The position numbers and the translations under genes were made by a program. This document shows, piece by piece, positions 37,626 through 47,190 of a DNA stretch of 64,000 bases (its first letter is position 1; each line of letters starts with the position of its first letter). The stretch lies in assembly GCF_000614185.1 (NCBI RefSeq), contig NZ_BAKM01000001.1:1-64000 (forward strand). The letters are read 5' to 3'. The notes below the pieces were generated by a model. It made no database searches. It saw nothing but the letters and a program-made list of their open reading frames with translations, and had not been told where the DNA came from. The DNA comes from Phocaeicola sartorii JCM 17136 = DSM 21941. Lineage in GTDB: Bacteria; Bacteroidota; Bacteroidia; Bacteroidales; Bacteroidaceae.

Positions 37626-38291
37626 TCAGCGTGCGGTGATATGAAAACATCCCTGCTTCAGTTCATATTTGATATAACATCTGTCCGCTTTCCGAAGATC
37701 ACGGAGCACCTCGGCCAAGACCAGTTTCAGCGTATCCGGACTGACATCCTGCATGGGGCGTCCATCCGGGTCCTCCACTTTAAAAAACCGGCGGTAACTG
37801 ACATCGAAAGTTGTCCCGAAAGCATGGGCGGAGTTAGCGGAAGCATTTCCATTGCGGCGCCGGAGGCGTTTCACATCATCTGCCGTACGAAGCACAGAGG
37901 TTACTATGATTTGGTTAGGATTCAATCCCTTGCAAGTCAATGAGTCCAGAAAATTGACCCCTATCGTATCCAGTAACGCACTAGCCTGCGGAACCAGAAA
38001 CGGGATGGAGTGCGTCAGCGAGTCCATGGCATAACGCTCACAAGGCTTTATCTGGACCAATTTGCCGCCCAACCGTTCCGCCTCCGAACGAGAAGCCAAC
38101 GGGCGGATACCGATTTTCTTCGCCACACTGAGATGAGTGTCATTCAAATCACCAAAACTACGTTTGTAACTGATCACACCTTTTATATTATGGGGTTCGT
38201 TCATCTTCATAGACATATCTTTTTCCTTGCAACCGGAGGAAACTGTCAAGGAAAATAAAAGCGACAACAGTGTGCAACATGCACCTTTCAT
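37626..38291 (-). CDS. DUF5715 lipoprotein with D-Ala-D-Ala-carboxypeptidase-like motif
   Basis: ATG 38291 ([20 protein letters not shown]) is preferred over 38300 because it directly opens the signal; lipobox VSSGC, lipid Cys at residue 21. About 221 residues. [36 protein letters not shown] and GCFHITAR carry the His-x6-Asp and late His of LAS-type (M15-like) peptidases that bind zinc. This points to a periplasmic peptidoglycan or peptide hydrolase, inferred from the motif only. It lies 34 bases upstream of truA on the same strand. Confidence 0.75.
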   Translation of the reverse strand: MKGACCTLLSLLFSLTVSSGCKEKDMSMKMNEPHNIKGVISYKRSFGDLNDTHLSVAKKIGIRPLASRSEAERLGGKLVQIKPCERYAMDSLTHSIPFLVPQASALLDTIGVNFLDSLTCKGLNPNQIIVTSVLRTADDVKRLRRRNGNASANSAHAFGTTFDVSYRRFFKVEDPDGRPMQDVSPDTLKLVLAEVLRDLRKADRCYIKYELKQGCFHITAR

Positions 38292-38409
38292 ATAATTCAT
38301 AACCTAACTATCTTTTCAAATTCCTCGCAAAGATAGATTAAAATCCTTTTTCCGAGAAAGCTTATGCAAATAAATTGCCCGGAAAATAAGAACAATGAAA
38401 ACCTTTCAT

Positions 38410-38417
38410 TAAATTTG
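38410..38417 (+). promoter_or_regulatory. Bacteroidetes -7 box for phoH
   Basis: TAAATTTG (38410-38417) matches TAnnTTTG 40 bases before the phoH ATG. Confidence 0.5.
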
Positions 38418-38457
38418 CAGCCTATAAACGAGTACGTAAAGTACCTAAACTAGTTAA

Positions 38458-39441
38458 ATGATAGAAAAACATATAGTTTTAGAGGATATTGATCCTGTGA
38501 TATTTTATGGCGTAAACAACGTCAACATGAAAATGATACAAGCTTTGTATCCCAAATTAAAAATTGTGGCACGCGGGAATGTCATCAAAGTATTGGGAGA
38601 CGAAGAGGAAATGTGTGCTTTCGAAGAGAGTATATTGGCATTGGAAAAGCATTGCACCCAATATAATTCACTGAAAGCAGAAGTGATTCTGGACATTGTG
38701 AAAGGCCGCTCCCCCCAAACAGAGAAGACAGGAGACACCATTGTGTTCAGTGTAACGGGAAAACCGATTGTACCCCGTAGTGAAAACCAGCTGAGGCTGG
38801 TACAAGAATACGAAAAGAACGACATGCTGTTCGCCATCGGCCCCGCTGGTTCGGGAAAGACTTATACCGCTATCGCCCTCGCCGTCCGTTCTCTGAAAAA
38901 CAAAGAAATCAAAAAGATTATTTTGAGCCGCCCGGCAGTAGAAGCAGGAGAGAAACTCGGCTTTTTGCCCGGTGATATGAAAGATAAGATTGATCCTTAT
39001 CTGCAACCGCTATATGACGCGTTACAAGATATGATTCCCGCCGCCAAATTAAAAGAATATATGGAACTGAACGTGATTCAGATAGCCCCATTGGCATTTA
39101 TGCGCGGACGAACCTTGAATGACGCGGTAGTGATATTGGACGAGGCCCAAAACACCACCACCCAGCAAATCAAGATGTTCCTCACCCGTATGGGGATGAA
39201 CACCAAAATGATTGTAACAGGTGACATGACACAGATAGACTTGCCGTCTTCACAAACTTCGGGGCTGATACAAGCTTTGAGAATCCTGAAAGGCGTGAAA
39301 GGAATCAGTTTTATCGAGCTGAACAAAAAAGACATTGTACGGCATAAATTGGTTACCCGCATCGTGGAAGCATACGAAAAGTTTGAAGAAAAACAAAAAA
39401 AACTTCATACATGCCATTCTGAGCGAAGCGAAAAAAATTGA
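38458..39441 (+). CDS. phoH: PhoH-family ATPase
   Basis: 327 residues. A KH-like N-terminal part (NVNMKMIQALYPKLKIVARG) precedes the ATPase: Walker A GPAGSGKTYTAIALAV, SRPAVEAGEKLGFLPGDMKD, Walker B NDAVVILDEAQNTT, and FLTRMGMNTKMIVTGDMTQI. PhoH proteins are cytosolic RNA-associated ATPases, related to helicase superfamily 1 cores. The last 10 residues (TCHSERSEKN) come from a common palindrome-like repeat at 39414-39431 rather than from the gene family, so the natural end is near FEEKQ. Confidence 0.92.
   Translation: MIEKHIVLEDIDPVIFYGVNNVNMKMIQALYPKLKIVARGNVIKVLGDEEEMCAFEESILALEKHCTQYNSLKAEVILDIVKGRSPQTEKTGDTIVFSVTGKPIVPRSENQLRLVQEYEKNDMLFAIGPAGSGKTYTAIALAVRSLKNKEIKKIILSRPAVEAGEKLGFLPGDMKDKIDPYLQPLYDALQDMIPAAKLKEYMELNVIQIAPLAFMRGRTLNDAVVILDEAQNTTTQQIKMFLTRMGMNTKMIVTGDMTQIDLPSSQTSGLIQALRILKGVKGISFIELNKKDIVRHKLVTRIVEAYEKFEEKQKKLHTCHSERSEKN
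39414..39431. repeat. Fragment of a dispersed GAGCGAAGCGA repeat
   Basis: CATTCTGAGCGAAGCGAA is part of a short extragenic repeat widespread in bacterial genomes (it encodes CHSERSE when read as protein). Here it has become the 3' end of phoH. Confidence 0.55.
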
Positions 39442-39483
39442 AGACATAAAACGAATTTATTGATTTTAATTACAAATAAAGAC

Positions 39484-40428
39484 ATGAGTAAAGCATTAAC
39501 AAGAACAGACTTTAACTTTCCGGGACAGAAAAGTGTGTACCACGGCAAAGTACGTGATGTGTACAACATCAATGACGAAAAGTTAGTAATGGTAGCTACC
39601 GACCGTATCTCCGCATTCGATGTAGTTCTGCCTGAAGGTATTCCCTACAAAGGACAAATGCTGAACCAGATTGCAGCCAAGTTTCTGGATGCAACCACCG
39701 ACATCTGCCCCAACTGGAAAATGGCGACTCCCGATCCTATGGTTACCGTAGGAGTCATGTGTCAAGGCTTTCCTGTAGAAATGATCGTCCGCGGTTACCT
39801 GTGCGGCAGCGCATGGCGTGCTTACAAAAACGGTGTTCGCGAAATCTGTGGTGTGAAACTCCCCGAAGGAATGAAGGAAAACCAGAAATTCCCCGAACCG
39901 ATCGTTACTCCGACCACTAAAGCCGAAATGGGACTGCATGACGAAGACATCTCCAAGGAAGAAATTCTGAAACAAGGTCTGGCTACTCCCGAAGAATACG
40001 AGATATTGGAAAAATATACATTGGCTCTGTTCAAACGCGGTACTGAAATAGCTGCTGAACGCGGACTGATCCTAGTAGATACCAAATATGAATTCGGTAA
40101 GCATAACGGCACAATCTATCTGATGGACGAAATCCACACTCCGGACTCAAGCCGTTACTTCTACTCGGAAGGTTATGAAGAACGTTTCGCAAAAGGCGAG
40201 CCTCAAAAACAGCTTTCCAAAGAATTTGTACGCGAATGGTTGATGGAAAATGGTTTCCAAGGCAAAGAAGGACAACAAGTTCCCGAAATGACTCCGGAAA
40301 TCGTAAATTCTATCAGCGAGCGCTATATGGAACTGTTCGAGCACATCACCGGTGAGAAATTTGTGAAAGCAGACACTGAAAACATCGCCGCACGTATAGA
40401 AAAGAACGTAACCGAATACTTGAAATAA
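39484..40428 (+). CDS. purC: SAICAR synthase (phosphoribosylaminoimidazolesuccinocarboxamide synthase)
   Basis: ATG 39484 ([20 protein letters not shown]) is preferred over 39460, which precedes the conserved start. 314 residues. [11 protein letters not shown] (phosphate loop), [50 protein letters not shown] and [15 protein letters not shown] are all PurC motifs. It ligates aspartate to CAIR in purine synthesis. It stands 42 bases after phoH. Confidence 0.96.
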   Translation: MSKALTRTDFNFPGQKSVYHGKVRDVYNINDEKLVMVATDRISAFDVVLPEGIPYKGQMLNQIAAKFLDATTDICPNWKMATPDPMVTVGVMCQGFPVEMIVRGYLCGSAWRAYKNGVREICGVKLPEGMKENQKFPEPIVTPTTKAEMGLHDEDISKEEILKQGLATPEEYEILEKYTLALFKRGTEIAAERGLILVDTKYEFGKHNGTIYLMDEIHTPDSSRYFYSEGYEERFAKGEPQKQLSKEFVREWLMENGFQGKEGQQVPEMTPEIVNSISERYMELFEHITGEKFVKADTENIAARIEKNVTEYLK

Positions 40429-40430
40429 AT

Positions 40431-40515
40431 AAAAATGAAAAATTAAAGATTAAAAGACTGGTATGAGAATTCAAAATCCCCAAGCCTCTCCTTTTAATCT
40501 TTAATTTTCAATTTT
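40431..40515. repeat. AT-rich 25-bp inverted repeat between purC and ubiE
   Basis: The arm at 40431-40456 (AATTAAAGATTAAAAG core) is inverted almost perfectly at 40491-40515, leaving a 34-base loop with GC-rich AATCCCCAAGCCTCTCC. It can act as a purC terminator or is a small mobile-type palindrome; similar AATTAAAAATT runs are seen upstream of ilvC at 27655-27680. Confidence 0.55.
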
Positions 40516-40523
40516 AATCAAAC

Positions 40524-41261
40524 ATGAACTACCCACAAGAAAAAATCAAGCCTTACAACGCTGACGAAAAGAAAAGCGTCCAAGTAGAGAAAATGTTCGA
40601 CAACATCGCCCCTGCTTACGACCAGCTGAATCATGCCCTTTCATGGAACATTGACAAAAGCTGGCGCCGCAAAGCCATCAACTGGCTGAAACCTTTTCAT
40701 CCGCAACACATCATGGATGTAGCTACCGGAACGGGCGATTTTGCCATTCAGGCCTGCCAGATACTTCACCCCCAAGAGCTGATAGGCACCGATATATCCG
40801 AAGGCATGATGAATGTGGGACGCGAAAAAGTAAAAGCCGCCGGACTGGACGGCCACATCTCCTTCGCCAAAGAAGACTGTACAGCCCTCACCTTCCCCGA
40901 CAAACGCTTTGACGCTATCACCGTAGCATTCGGTGTACGCAATTTTGAGGATCTTGACAAAGGACTCCGCGAAATGCACCGCGTACTGAAAGACAACGGA
41001 AAACTAGTCATTCTGGAGCTCTCCGAACCCGGCTGGTTTCCCATGAAACAGCTATATGCTGTCTATTCCAAGATAGTCATTCCCACTTTGGGCAAACTAC
41101 TCTCTAAAGACCGTAGCGCCTACACTTACCTGCCTCAGTCCATCAAAGCCTTTCCACAGGGTGAAGTGATGACGGGCATCATCCGTAAAGCCGGATTCAG
41201 CCAGGTGAGTTTCAAACGGCTGACACTAGGTATCTGTACGCTTTATTTAGCAACGAAATGA
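40524..41261 (+). CDS. ubiE: Demethylmenaquinone methyltransferase (UbiE/MenG)
   Basis: 245 residues of the class I SAM methyltransferase fold: [33 protein letters not shown] (SAM motif I), [40 protein letters not shown], and [20 protein letters not shown]. It makes the final C-methylation of menaquinone, the quinone of anaerobic respiration in Bacteroidales, so menG is the more precise name. aroE follows after 17 bases. Confidence 0.95.
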   Translation: MNYPQEKIKPYNADEKKSVQVEKMFDNIAPAYDQLNHALSWNIDKSWRRKAINWLKPFHPQHIMDVATGTGDFAIQACQILHPQELIGTDISEGMMNVGREKVKAAGLDGHISFAKEDCTALTFPDKRFDAITVAFGVRNFEDLDKGLREMHRVLKDNGKLVILELSEPGWFPMKQLYAVYSKIVIPTLGKLLSKDRSAYTYLPQSIKAFPQGEVMTGIIRKAGFSQVSFKRLTLGICTLYLATK

Positions 41262-41278
41262 TTTAAAGTATAGAGTTT

Positions 41279-42019
41279 ATGAAAAAATATGGTTTGATAG
41301 GTTATCCGTTGGGACACTCGTTCTCAAAGAACTTTTTCAATGAAAAGTTTCATTCGGAAAGCATTGACGCTGAATATGCGAACTTCGAAATTCCATCCAT
41401 CAAGGAACTGCCTTCTGTGTTATTGGCCAATCCTGATTTGGCAGGACTCAATGTCACTATACCTTATAAAGAACAAGTTATCTCTTATTTGGACGAACTG
41501 GATAAAGACGCGGCAGCCATCGGAGCCGTCAATGTAATCAAAATTGTCCGCCAAAAAGGCAAGACCAAATTGATTGGCTATAATTCCGACGTGATCGGTT
41601 TTACTCAATCTATTGAACCTTTGCTGGAACCCCAGCACAAAAAAGCTCTGATTCTAGGAACAGGAGGAGCCTCGAAAGCGGTTGCCTACGGACTGAAAAA
41701 ATTAGGTCTGGAATACAAATTCGTATCACGAAACCAGCGTGAAGGAATGCTGACTTACGATCAGCTCACTCCCGATATCATGGATGAGTACAAAGTGATT
41801 GTCAACTGTACTCCCGTAGGTATGTATCCACGCGCTGACGAATATCCCGATATTCCATACCAAGATCTCACACCCAACCATTTGCTTTATGATTTGTTAT
41901 ATAATCCAGACACTACCCTTTTTATGAAAAAGGGGGCGGACAAAGGAGCTATCACCAAAAACGGTTTGGAAATGCTCTTATTGCAAGCCTTTGGTGCATG
42001 GGATATATGGAACAAATAG
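41279..42019 (+). CDS. aroE: Shikimate dehydrogenase
   Basis: 246 residues. GLIGYPLGHSFSKNFFN binds shikimate, NVTIPYKEQVI carries the catalytic Lys, GAVNVIKI and GYNSDVIGF follow, and ILGTGGASKAVAYGLKKLG is the NADP Rossmann motif. It reduces 3-dehydroshikimate in aromatic amino acid synthesis; another pathway gene, aroC, is 2.7 kb downstream. It is 17 bases after ubiE and 7 before the hydrolase. Confidence 0.95.
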   Translation: MKKYGLIGYPLGHSFSKNFFNEKFHSESIDAEYANFEIPSIKELPSVLLANPDLAGLNVTIPYKEQVISYLDELDKDAAAIGAVNVIKIVRQKGKTKLIGYNSDVIGFTQSIEPLLEPQHKKALILGTGGASKAVAYGLKKLGLEYKFVSRNQREGMLTYDQLTPDIMDEYKVIVNCTPVGMYPRADEYPDIPYQDLTPNHLLYDLLYNPDTTLFMKKGADKGAITKNGLEMLLLQAFGAWDIWNK

Positions 42020-42026
42020 ATAAAGT

Positions 42027-42977
42027 ATGAAAAGAAAAAAACTGATTATAGGGACGAGTTGCATATTCGTTCTGCTTATTATCGCCCTGCTTGGAGCCAG
42101 TCAATATATGCTGGACTATTCCTTGCGTCCTGAAAACAGAGGAAAGGATCTGGAAAGTTCCTGGCAATATATGTTCAAGACCTACCCCTGCCTGAAGCCG
42201 TGGGTGGATAGCTTGAAACAGGCCCAAGCACTGAAAGATACCTTTATCTATTCTCCCGACCACGTAAAACTGCATGCCTACTATGTGGCGTCCAGCCATC
42301 CGACAGCCAGAACGGCAGTCATTGTACACGGATATACAGACAATGCCATCCGCATGATGATGATAGGATATCTATACAATAAGAAACTGGATTTCAATAT
42401 CCTCCTGCCTGATTTGCGCAACACCGGCCTGAGCGGTGGAAATGCCATACAAATGGGATGGGCAGACCGCAAAGACGTGATGCAATGGATGGAAGTTGCC
42501 CATCGGATTTATGGTGACAGCACCCGCATGGCAGTACATGGCATCTCTATGGGTGCAGCCACCACTATGATGGTTTCGGGCGAACCGCAGCCCGACTATG
42601 TGAAATGTTTTGTCGAGGACTGCGGATATACCAACGTATGGGACCAATTTTCCAAAGAACTGAAAGAACAGTTCGGCTTGCCCCAATTCCCGTTGATGTA
42701 CACCGCCGACTGGCTATGCCGGTTGGAATATGGATGGGGATTCAAAGAAGCATCCGCACTGAAGCAGGTAGCCCGATGCCATCTGCCCATGTTCTTCATC
42801 CATGGTGACAAAGACGACTACGTACCCACATGGATGGTGTACCAATTGTACGAGGCAAAACCTCAGCCCAAAGAATTATGGGTGGTTCCGGAAGCAGACC
42901 ATGCGCACTCCTATCTGTTCAACACCGAAGAATATACCCAAAAAGTAAAAGCATTTGTAGACCCATACATCCGATGA
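42027..42977 (+). CDS. Membrane-anchored alpha/beta hydrolase
   Basis: 316 residues. An N-terminal hydrophobic helix (LIIGTSCIFVLLIIALLGAS) anchors or exports it. The alpha/beta hydrolase core has VIVHGYTDNAIRMMMIGYLY (oxyanion region), nucleophile elbow VHGISMGAATTMMVSG (GxSxG), and a late catalytic Asp and His: FFIHGDKDDYVPTWMVY and VPEADHAHSY. Substrate unknown; it resembles the Bacteroidales serine hydrolase/esterase of BAAT or DUF-type families. It overlaps the TPM gene by four bases. Confidence 0.85.
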   Translation: MKRKKLIIGTSCIFVLLIIALLGASQYMLDYSLRPENRGKDLESSWQYMFKTYPCLKPWVDSLKQAQALKDTFIYSPDHVKLHAYYVASSHPTARTAVIVHGYTDNAIRMMMIGYLYNKKLDFNILLPDLRNTGLSGGNAIQMGWADRKDVMQWMEVAHRIYGDSTRMAVHGISMGAATTMMVSGEPQPDYVKCFVEDCGYTNVWDQFSKELKEQFGLPQFPLMYTADWLCRLEYGWGFKEASALKQVARCHLPMFFIHGDKDDYVPTWMVYQLYEAKPQPKELWVVPEADHAHSYLFNTEEYTQKVKAFVDPYIR

Positions 42978-43909
42978 GAAAATTAACATTCTTACTAACC
43001 TTCTTCATACTCCTTGGCTCCGCCCACCTGCAAGCCAAAGAATATGCCATAAAAGACATACCGATGGTGCATTTGCAAAACCGCACCCGCTATGTCAGCA
43101 ATCCCGACGATATCCTTTCGCCAGCCGCCGTCACCACCATGGACAGTATCCTCTACGCTTTAGAACAAAAGACAGGCATACAAACATTGATAGTGGTAGT
43201 AACAGGCATAGAGGGAGGCGATTGTTTTGATTTCGCCCACCGCTTGGGACAGGAAATAGGGGTAGGACAAAAAGAGCGTGATAACGGACTGGTCATCTTA
43301 CTCTCCACCGACGAGCGGTGCGTGCAATTCGCCACCGGATACGGTCTTGAAGGCATATTGCCGGATGCCATCTGCAAACGAATCCAGAACCGCTATATGC
43401 TGCCCTATTTCAAGGACAACAATTGGGATGCCGGCATGGTGGCAGGCGTACAAGCCGTAAACGGTTATCTGGATGGTTCCATGGAAAATACAGACAATGA
43501 TGAAAGCGAAGATGATTCACTGGGATTCATCATCATTTTCTTTGTGATTTTCGGAGGATTTATTGGTCTGGGCTTGTATGTAAGCTGGCGTAAGACACGC
43601 TGTCCAAATTGTAAAAAACATAAACTACAACGTCTCTCTTCCAGAGTCATAGACCGGAGCAACGGAACAAAGACTGAAGAAGTGGTCTATCAATGCAGGA
43701 ATTGCGGACACATTCTCAGACGCAAGGAACAGTCCAGGGATGAAAATTACAAAGGTCCCCGCGGTGGAGGTCCGTTCATAGGTGGAATGGGAGGCGGATT
43801 CTTTGGCGGCCATGGTGGAAGCGGTGGAGGATTCAGCGGAGGAAGCTTCGGAGGTGGAAGTTTTGGAGGTGGAAGTTTTGGAGGCGGAGGAGCCGGAAGC
43901 CGTTTCTGA
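42974..43909 (+). CDS. TPM-domain membrane protein with zinc ribbon and glycine-rich tail (YgcG-like)
   Basis: The start is ATG 42974 (MRKLTFLLTFFILLGSAHLQ), overlapping the hydrolase stop; the longer ORF from 42830 is an out-of-frame extension. 311 residues: signal peptide, TPM (TLP18.3/Psb32/MOLO-1) domain at about 35-165 (YVSNPDDILSPAAVTTMDSI, ERDNGLVILLSTDERCVQFA, TGYGLEGILPDAICKRI), a membrane helix (LGFIIIFFVIFGGFIGLGLY), a CPNC...CRNC zinc ribbon, and a GGGSFGGG-type tail. It is paired with LemA, 37 bases downstream, a known association of unclear purpose. Confidence 0.88.
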   Translation: MRKLTFLLTFFILLGSAHLQAKEYAIKDIPMVHLQNRTRYVSNPDDILSPAAVTTMDSILYALEQKTGIQTLIVVVTGIEGGDCFDFAHRLGQEIGVGQKERDNGLVILLSTDERCVQFATGYGLEGILPDAICKRIQNRYMLPYFKDNNWDAGMVAGVQAVNGYLDGSMENTDNDESEDDSLGFIIIFFVIFGGFIGLGLYVSWRKTRCPNCKKHKLQRLSSRVIDRSNGTKTEEVVYQCRNCGHILRRKEQSRDENYKGPRGGGPFIGGMGGGFFGGHGGSGGGFSGGSFGGGSFGGGSFGGGGAGSRF

Positions 43910-43946
43910 GAACAAGAGTATTCATTATTTAAAATAGTAAACACGT

Positions 43947-44528
43947 ATGAAAAAGTCAACAATTATTGTAATAGCAGTCATTGTATTAATTGCCATTTGG
44001 GGAGTAACCTCTTATAATGGCATGGTAAAAATGGACGAATCTGTCAGCACAGCATGGAGCAATGTAGAAAATCAGTACCAACGCCGTTCCGATTTGATTC
44101 CCAACCTGGTAAATACAGTAAAAGGATACGCCTCACACGAAAAAGAAACTTTTCAAGCCGTAGTGGATGCCCGTAGCAAAGCCACCCAAATGCAGATCAG
44201 CGCCGATGATCTGACCCCCGAAAAAATGCAAGCCTATCAAAAGGCACAAGGCGAAGTAGGTAGCGCATTGAGCCGCCTGCTCGCTATCACCGAAGCCTAT
44301 CCCGACTTAAAAGCCAACGAGAACTTCAAAGAGTTGCAAGCACAACTAGAAGGTACTGAAAACCGGATCAGTGTGGAACGCAAAAGGTTCAATGACACAG
44401 CACGCGCATACAACACAGCCATCCGCACTTTCCCCCGTAACTTGCTTGCCGGCCTGTTCGGATTTGACAAACGCCCATATTTTGAATCTGAGGAAGGAGC
44501 CGATAAAGCACCTAAGGTAGAATTCTAA
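43947..44528 (+). CDS. lemA: LemA family protein
   Basis: 193 residues. One N-terminal membrane helix (STIIVIAVIVLIAIWGVTSY) and the LemA helical core: YNGMVKMDESVSTAWSNVEN, QYQRRSDLIPNLVNTVKGYA, ENFKELQAQLEGTENRISVE, RKRFNDTARAYNTAIRTFP. The bulk should be a coiled-coil-like domain outside the membrane. It follows the TPM gene, as in many Bacteroidetes. Confidence 0.95.
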   Translation: MKKSTIIVIAVIVLIAIWGVTSYNGMVKMDESVSTAWSNVENQYQRRSDLIPNLVNTVKGYASHEKETFQAVVDARSKATQMQISADDLTPEKMQAYQKAQGEVGSALSRLLAITEAYPDLKANENFKELQAQLEGTENRISVERKRFNDTARAYNTAIRTFPRNLLAGLFGFDKRPYFESEEGADKAPKVEF

Positions 44529-44570
44529 CTCTTAAAAGATACCTGTTTCCATCCTTCAGAAACAGTTTCC

Positions 44571-44638
44571 GGGTACGGATTGTATGAATTTTACAGTTTG
44601 GAATAAGAAAAACCGTAAAATTCATACAATCCGTACCC
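44571..44638. terminator. Long perfect hairpin (24 bp) after lemA
   Basis: The arm 44571-44594 (begins GGGTACGGATTGTATG) is perfectly inverted at 44615-44638 with a 20-base loop. There is no T-run directly after it, but flanks are T-rich. A smaller hairpin, CTGTTTC/GAAACAG, lies at 44543-44565. Confidence 0.7.
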
Positions 44639-44697
44639 TATTTTATCCATTCTGCTAATTTTTCAGTAACAATCAAGTATATTATCCCTAAAATTAT

Positions 44698-44705
44698 TAT
44701 CTTTA
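44698..44705 (+). promoter_or_regulatory. Bacteroidetes -7-like box for aroC
   Basis: TATCTTTA is one mismatch from TAnnTTTG, 31 bases before the aroC ATG. Confidence 0.4.
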
Positions 44706-44735
44706 CGGAAAGAAACTTTTAAAACTACAAGCAAT

Positions 44736-45812
44736 ATGTTCAATTCATTTGGTAATATTTTCCGGTTAACCAGTTTCGGCGAATCCCACGGACCAGGTGT
44801 AGGTGGCGTCATTGACGGTTTCCCTGCCGGCATTAAGATTGATATGGATTTCGTTCAGCAGGAACTGAACCGCCGCCGTCCCGGACAGTCATTACTCACC
44901 ACCAGCCGCAAGGAACCCGATGCTGTGGAATTCCTTTCAGGAGTATTCGAAGGCAAGTCCACCGGCTGCCCCATCGGATTTGTGGTATGGAACAAGAACC
45001 AACATTCAAACGACTACGAAAATATCAAGAACCTTTTCCGCCCCTCGCATGCAGATTATACCTACATGCAAAAATACGGAATCCGTGACTATCGTGGCGG
45101 AGGACGCTCTTCAGCACGGGAAACGATCTCGCGTGTAGTGGCAGGAGCTTTAGCCAAACTAGCCTTGAAACAATTAGGAATCAGTGTCACCGCCTATACC
45201 TCACAGGTAGGACCTGTCAAACTAGATAAAGATTACAAGAGTTATAACCTCGACTTGATAGAAACAAACGACGTGCGTTGTCCCGATCCGGAGAAAGCAA
45301 AGGAAATGGAAGAACTTATCTGGAAAATCAAAGGAGAAGGTGACACAATAGGTGGTGTAGTGAGCTGTGTCATCAAAGGATGCCCCATCGGACTAGGCCA
45401 ACCGGTATTCGGGAAGTTACATGCCGCACTGGGCAATGCCATGCTAAGTATCAACGCTGTAAAAGGTTTCTCTTACGGACAAGGTTTCGACTCCATGGAA
45501 CTAAAAGGCAGCGAACAGAATGACGTATTCTATAATAACAACGGACGGATAGAAACAAAGAGCAATTACTCCGGAGGAATACAAGGAGGTATCAGCAACG
45601 GACAAGACATTTACTTCCGCGTGGCATTCAAGCCAGTCGCCACCATCCTGATGGAGCAACATACCGTAAATATCAATGGCACAGATACGACCATGAAAGC
45701 CAAAGGACGTCATGACGCCTGCGTGCTGCCACGTGCCGTCCCCATTGTAGAAGCCATGGCTGCCATGACCATTCTGGATTATTATCTGATAGACAGAACT
45801 ACACAACTATAA
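44736..45812 (+). CDS. aroC: Chorismate synthase
   Basis: 358 residues. Characteristic motifs: [40 protein letters not shown] with [26 protein letters not shown] and [20 protein letters not shown]. It removes phosphate from EPSP with reduced FMN, ending the shikimate pathway. The M20 dipeptidase starts 13 bases later and probably shares its transcript. Confidence 0.97.
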   Translation: MFNSFGNIFRLTSFGESHGPGVGGVIDGFPAGIKIDMDFVQQELNRRRPGQSLLTTSRKEPDAVEFLSGVFEGKSTGCPIGFVVWNKNQHSNDYENIKNLFRPSHADYTYMQKYGIRDYRGGGRSSARETISRVVAGALAKLALKQLGISVTAYTSQVGPVKLDKDYKSYNLDLIETNDVRCPDPEKAKEMEELIWKIKGEGDTIGGVVSCVIKGCPIGLGQPVFGKLHAALGNAMLSINAVKGFSYGQGFDSMELKGSEQNDVFYNNNGRIETKSNYSGGIQGGISNGQDIYFRVAFKPVATILMEQHTVNINGTDTTMKAKGRHDACVLPRAVPIVEAMAAMTILDYYLIDRTTQL

Positions 45813-45825
45813 GAATCATTCAATT

Positions 45826-47178
45826 ATGGAAATAAGACAATATATCAAAGAAAATGAAGCACGCTTCATGGAAGAGCTTTTCAGCCTCATCCGTATTCCC
45901 AGTATCAGTGCTTTACCCGAACATAAAGACGACATGCTGGCCTGCGCCTTGCGTTGGAAAGAACTTTTATTGGCAGCCGGAGCAGACGAAGCCATGGTAA
46001 TGCCCTCACAAGGCAATCCATTGGTTTTCGCACAAAAGCATGTAAGCGATGATGCCCCTACCCTCTTGATTTATGCCCATTATGACGTAATGCCTGCCGA
46101 GCCGTTGGACCTTTGGAAAAGCCAACCTTTTGAACCTGAAATTCGCGACGGGCACATTTGGGCACGTGGCGCTGACGATGATAAAGGCCAAGCCATGATC
46201 CAAGTCAAAGCATTCGAATATGTAGTAAAGAACGGACTGCTGAGACACAATGTGAAATTCATTTTCGAAGGGGAGGAAGAAATAGGCTCTCCCAGTCTGA
46301 ATGCCTTCATCAAGGAACATAAGGAACTGCTGAAAGCCGATGTAATCCTTGTTTCGGATACCAGCATGCTAGGTTCGGACCTTCCCTCTCTGACAACAGG
46401 TTTACGAGGTCTGGCATATTGGGAAATAGAAGTGACCGGTCCGAACCGTGACCTCCATTCCGGGCACTTCGGTGGAGCGGTAGCTAATCCTATCAACACC
46501 TTGTGCGGTATGCTCGCCCAAGTCATTGGCGAAGACGGACGCATCGCCATCCCCCATTTCTATGACGATGTAGAGGAAGTACCGGCTGCCGAACGTGAGA
46601 TGATTGCACAAATTCCTTTCGACGAGAAGAAATACATGGAAGCCATCGGTGTAAAAGCACTGAAAGGCGAAAAAGGATATTCCACTTTAGAACGTAACAG
46701 CTGCCGTCCCTCTTTTGACATTTGCGGCATCTGGGGCGGATATACAGGCGAAGGTTCAAAAACCGTATTGCCCTCAAAAGCATACGCCAAGGTATCGTGC
46801 CGGCTGGTTCCGCATCAGAATCATGCCGTAATTTCCCAATTGTTTGCGGACTATATCCAGTCTGTTGCTCCGGAATATGTACAAGTAAAAGTAACCTCGA
46901 TGCACGGGGGGGAAGGATATGTATGCCCCATCACCCTGCCCGCCTACCAGGCTGCCGAAAAAGGCTTTGCTAAAGCATTCGGAAAGAAACCACTTGCCGT
47001 ACGCCGTGGAGGAAGCATTCCTATCATCAGTGATTTTGAACAGATACTCGGTATAAAAACCGTTCTCATGGGCTTCGGTCTGGAAAGTGACGCCATCCAT
47101 TCGCCCAATGAAAACTTCTCTCTGGATATATTCCGTAAAGGAATTGAAGCTGTGGTAGAATTTCATCTCAATTATTAA
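45826..47178 (+). CDS. M20-family dipeptidase
   Basis: 450 residues. The di-zinc site is visible: LLIYAHYDVMPAEP (His, Asp), IWARGADDDKGQAMIQ, FIFEGEEEIGSPSLNAFI and LVSDTSML. A dimerisation lid lies at about 200-350 (EVTGPNRDLHSGHFGGAVAN), and GFGLESDAIHSPNENFSLD supplies the last His. It is a cytosolic dipeptidase of the CNDP/PepV-like type; no signal peptide is seen. It is 13 bases from aroC and 12 from the nitroreductase. Confidence 0.93.
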   Translation: MEIRQYIKENEARFMEELFSLIRIPSISALPEHKDDMLACALRWKELLLAAGADEAMVMPSQGNPLVFAQKHVSDDAPTLLIYAHYDVMPAEPLDLWKSQPFEPEIRDGHIWARGADDDKGQAMIQVKAFEYVVKNGLLRHNVKFIFEGEEEIGSPSLNAFIKEHKELLKADVILVSDTSMLGSDLPSLTTGLRGLAYWEIEVTGPNRDLHSGHFGGAVANPINTLCGMLAQVIGEDGRIAIPHFYDDVEEVPAAEREMIAQIPFDEKKYMEAIGVKALKGEKGYSTLERNSCRPSFDICGIWGGYTGEGSKTVLPSKAYAKVSCRLVPHQNHAVISQLFADYIQSVAPEYVQVKVTSMHGGEGYVCPITLPAYQAAEKGFAKAFGKKPLAVRRGGSIPIISDFEQILGIKTVLMGFGLESDAIHSPNENFSLDIFRKGIEAVVEFHLNY

Positions 47179-47190
47179 CCAATCATAAAA

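Noticed and set aside
42830..42973. An N-terminal extension of the TPM protein
   Set aside because: It overlaps the hydrolase out of frame; the ATG at 42974 directly opens a signal peptide and overlaps the upstream stop by four bases.
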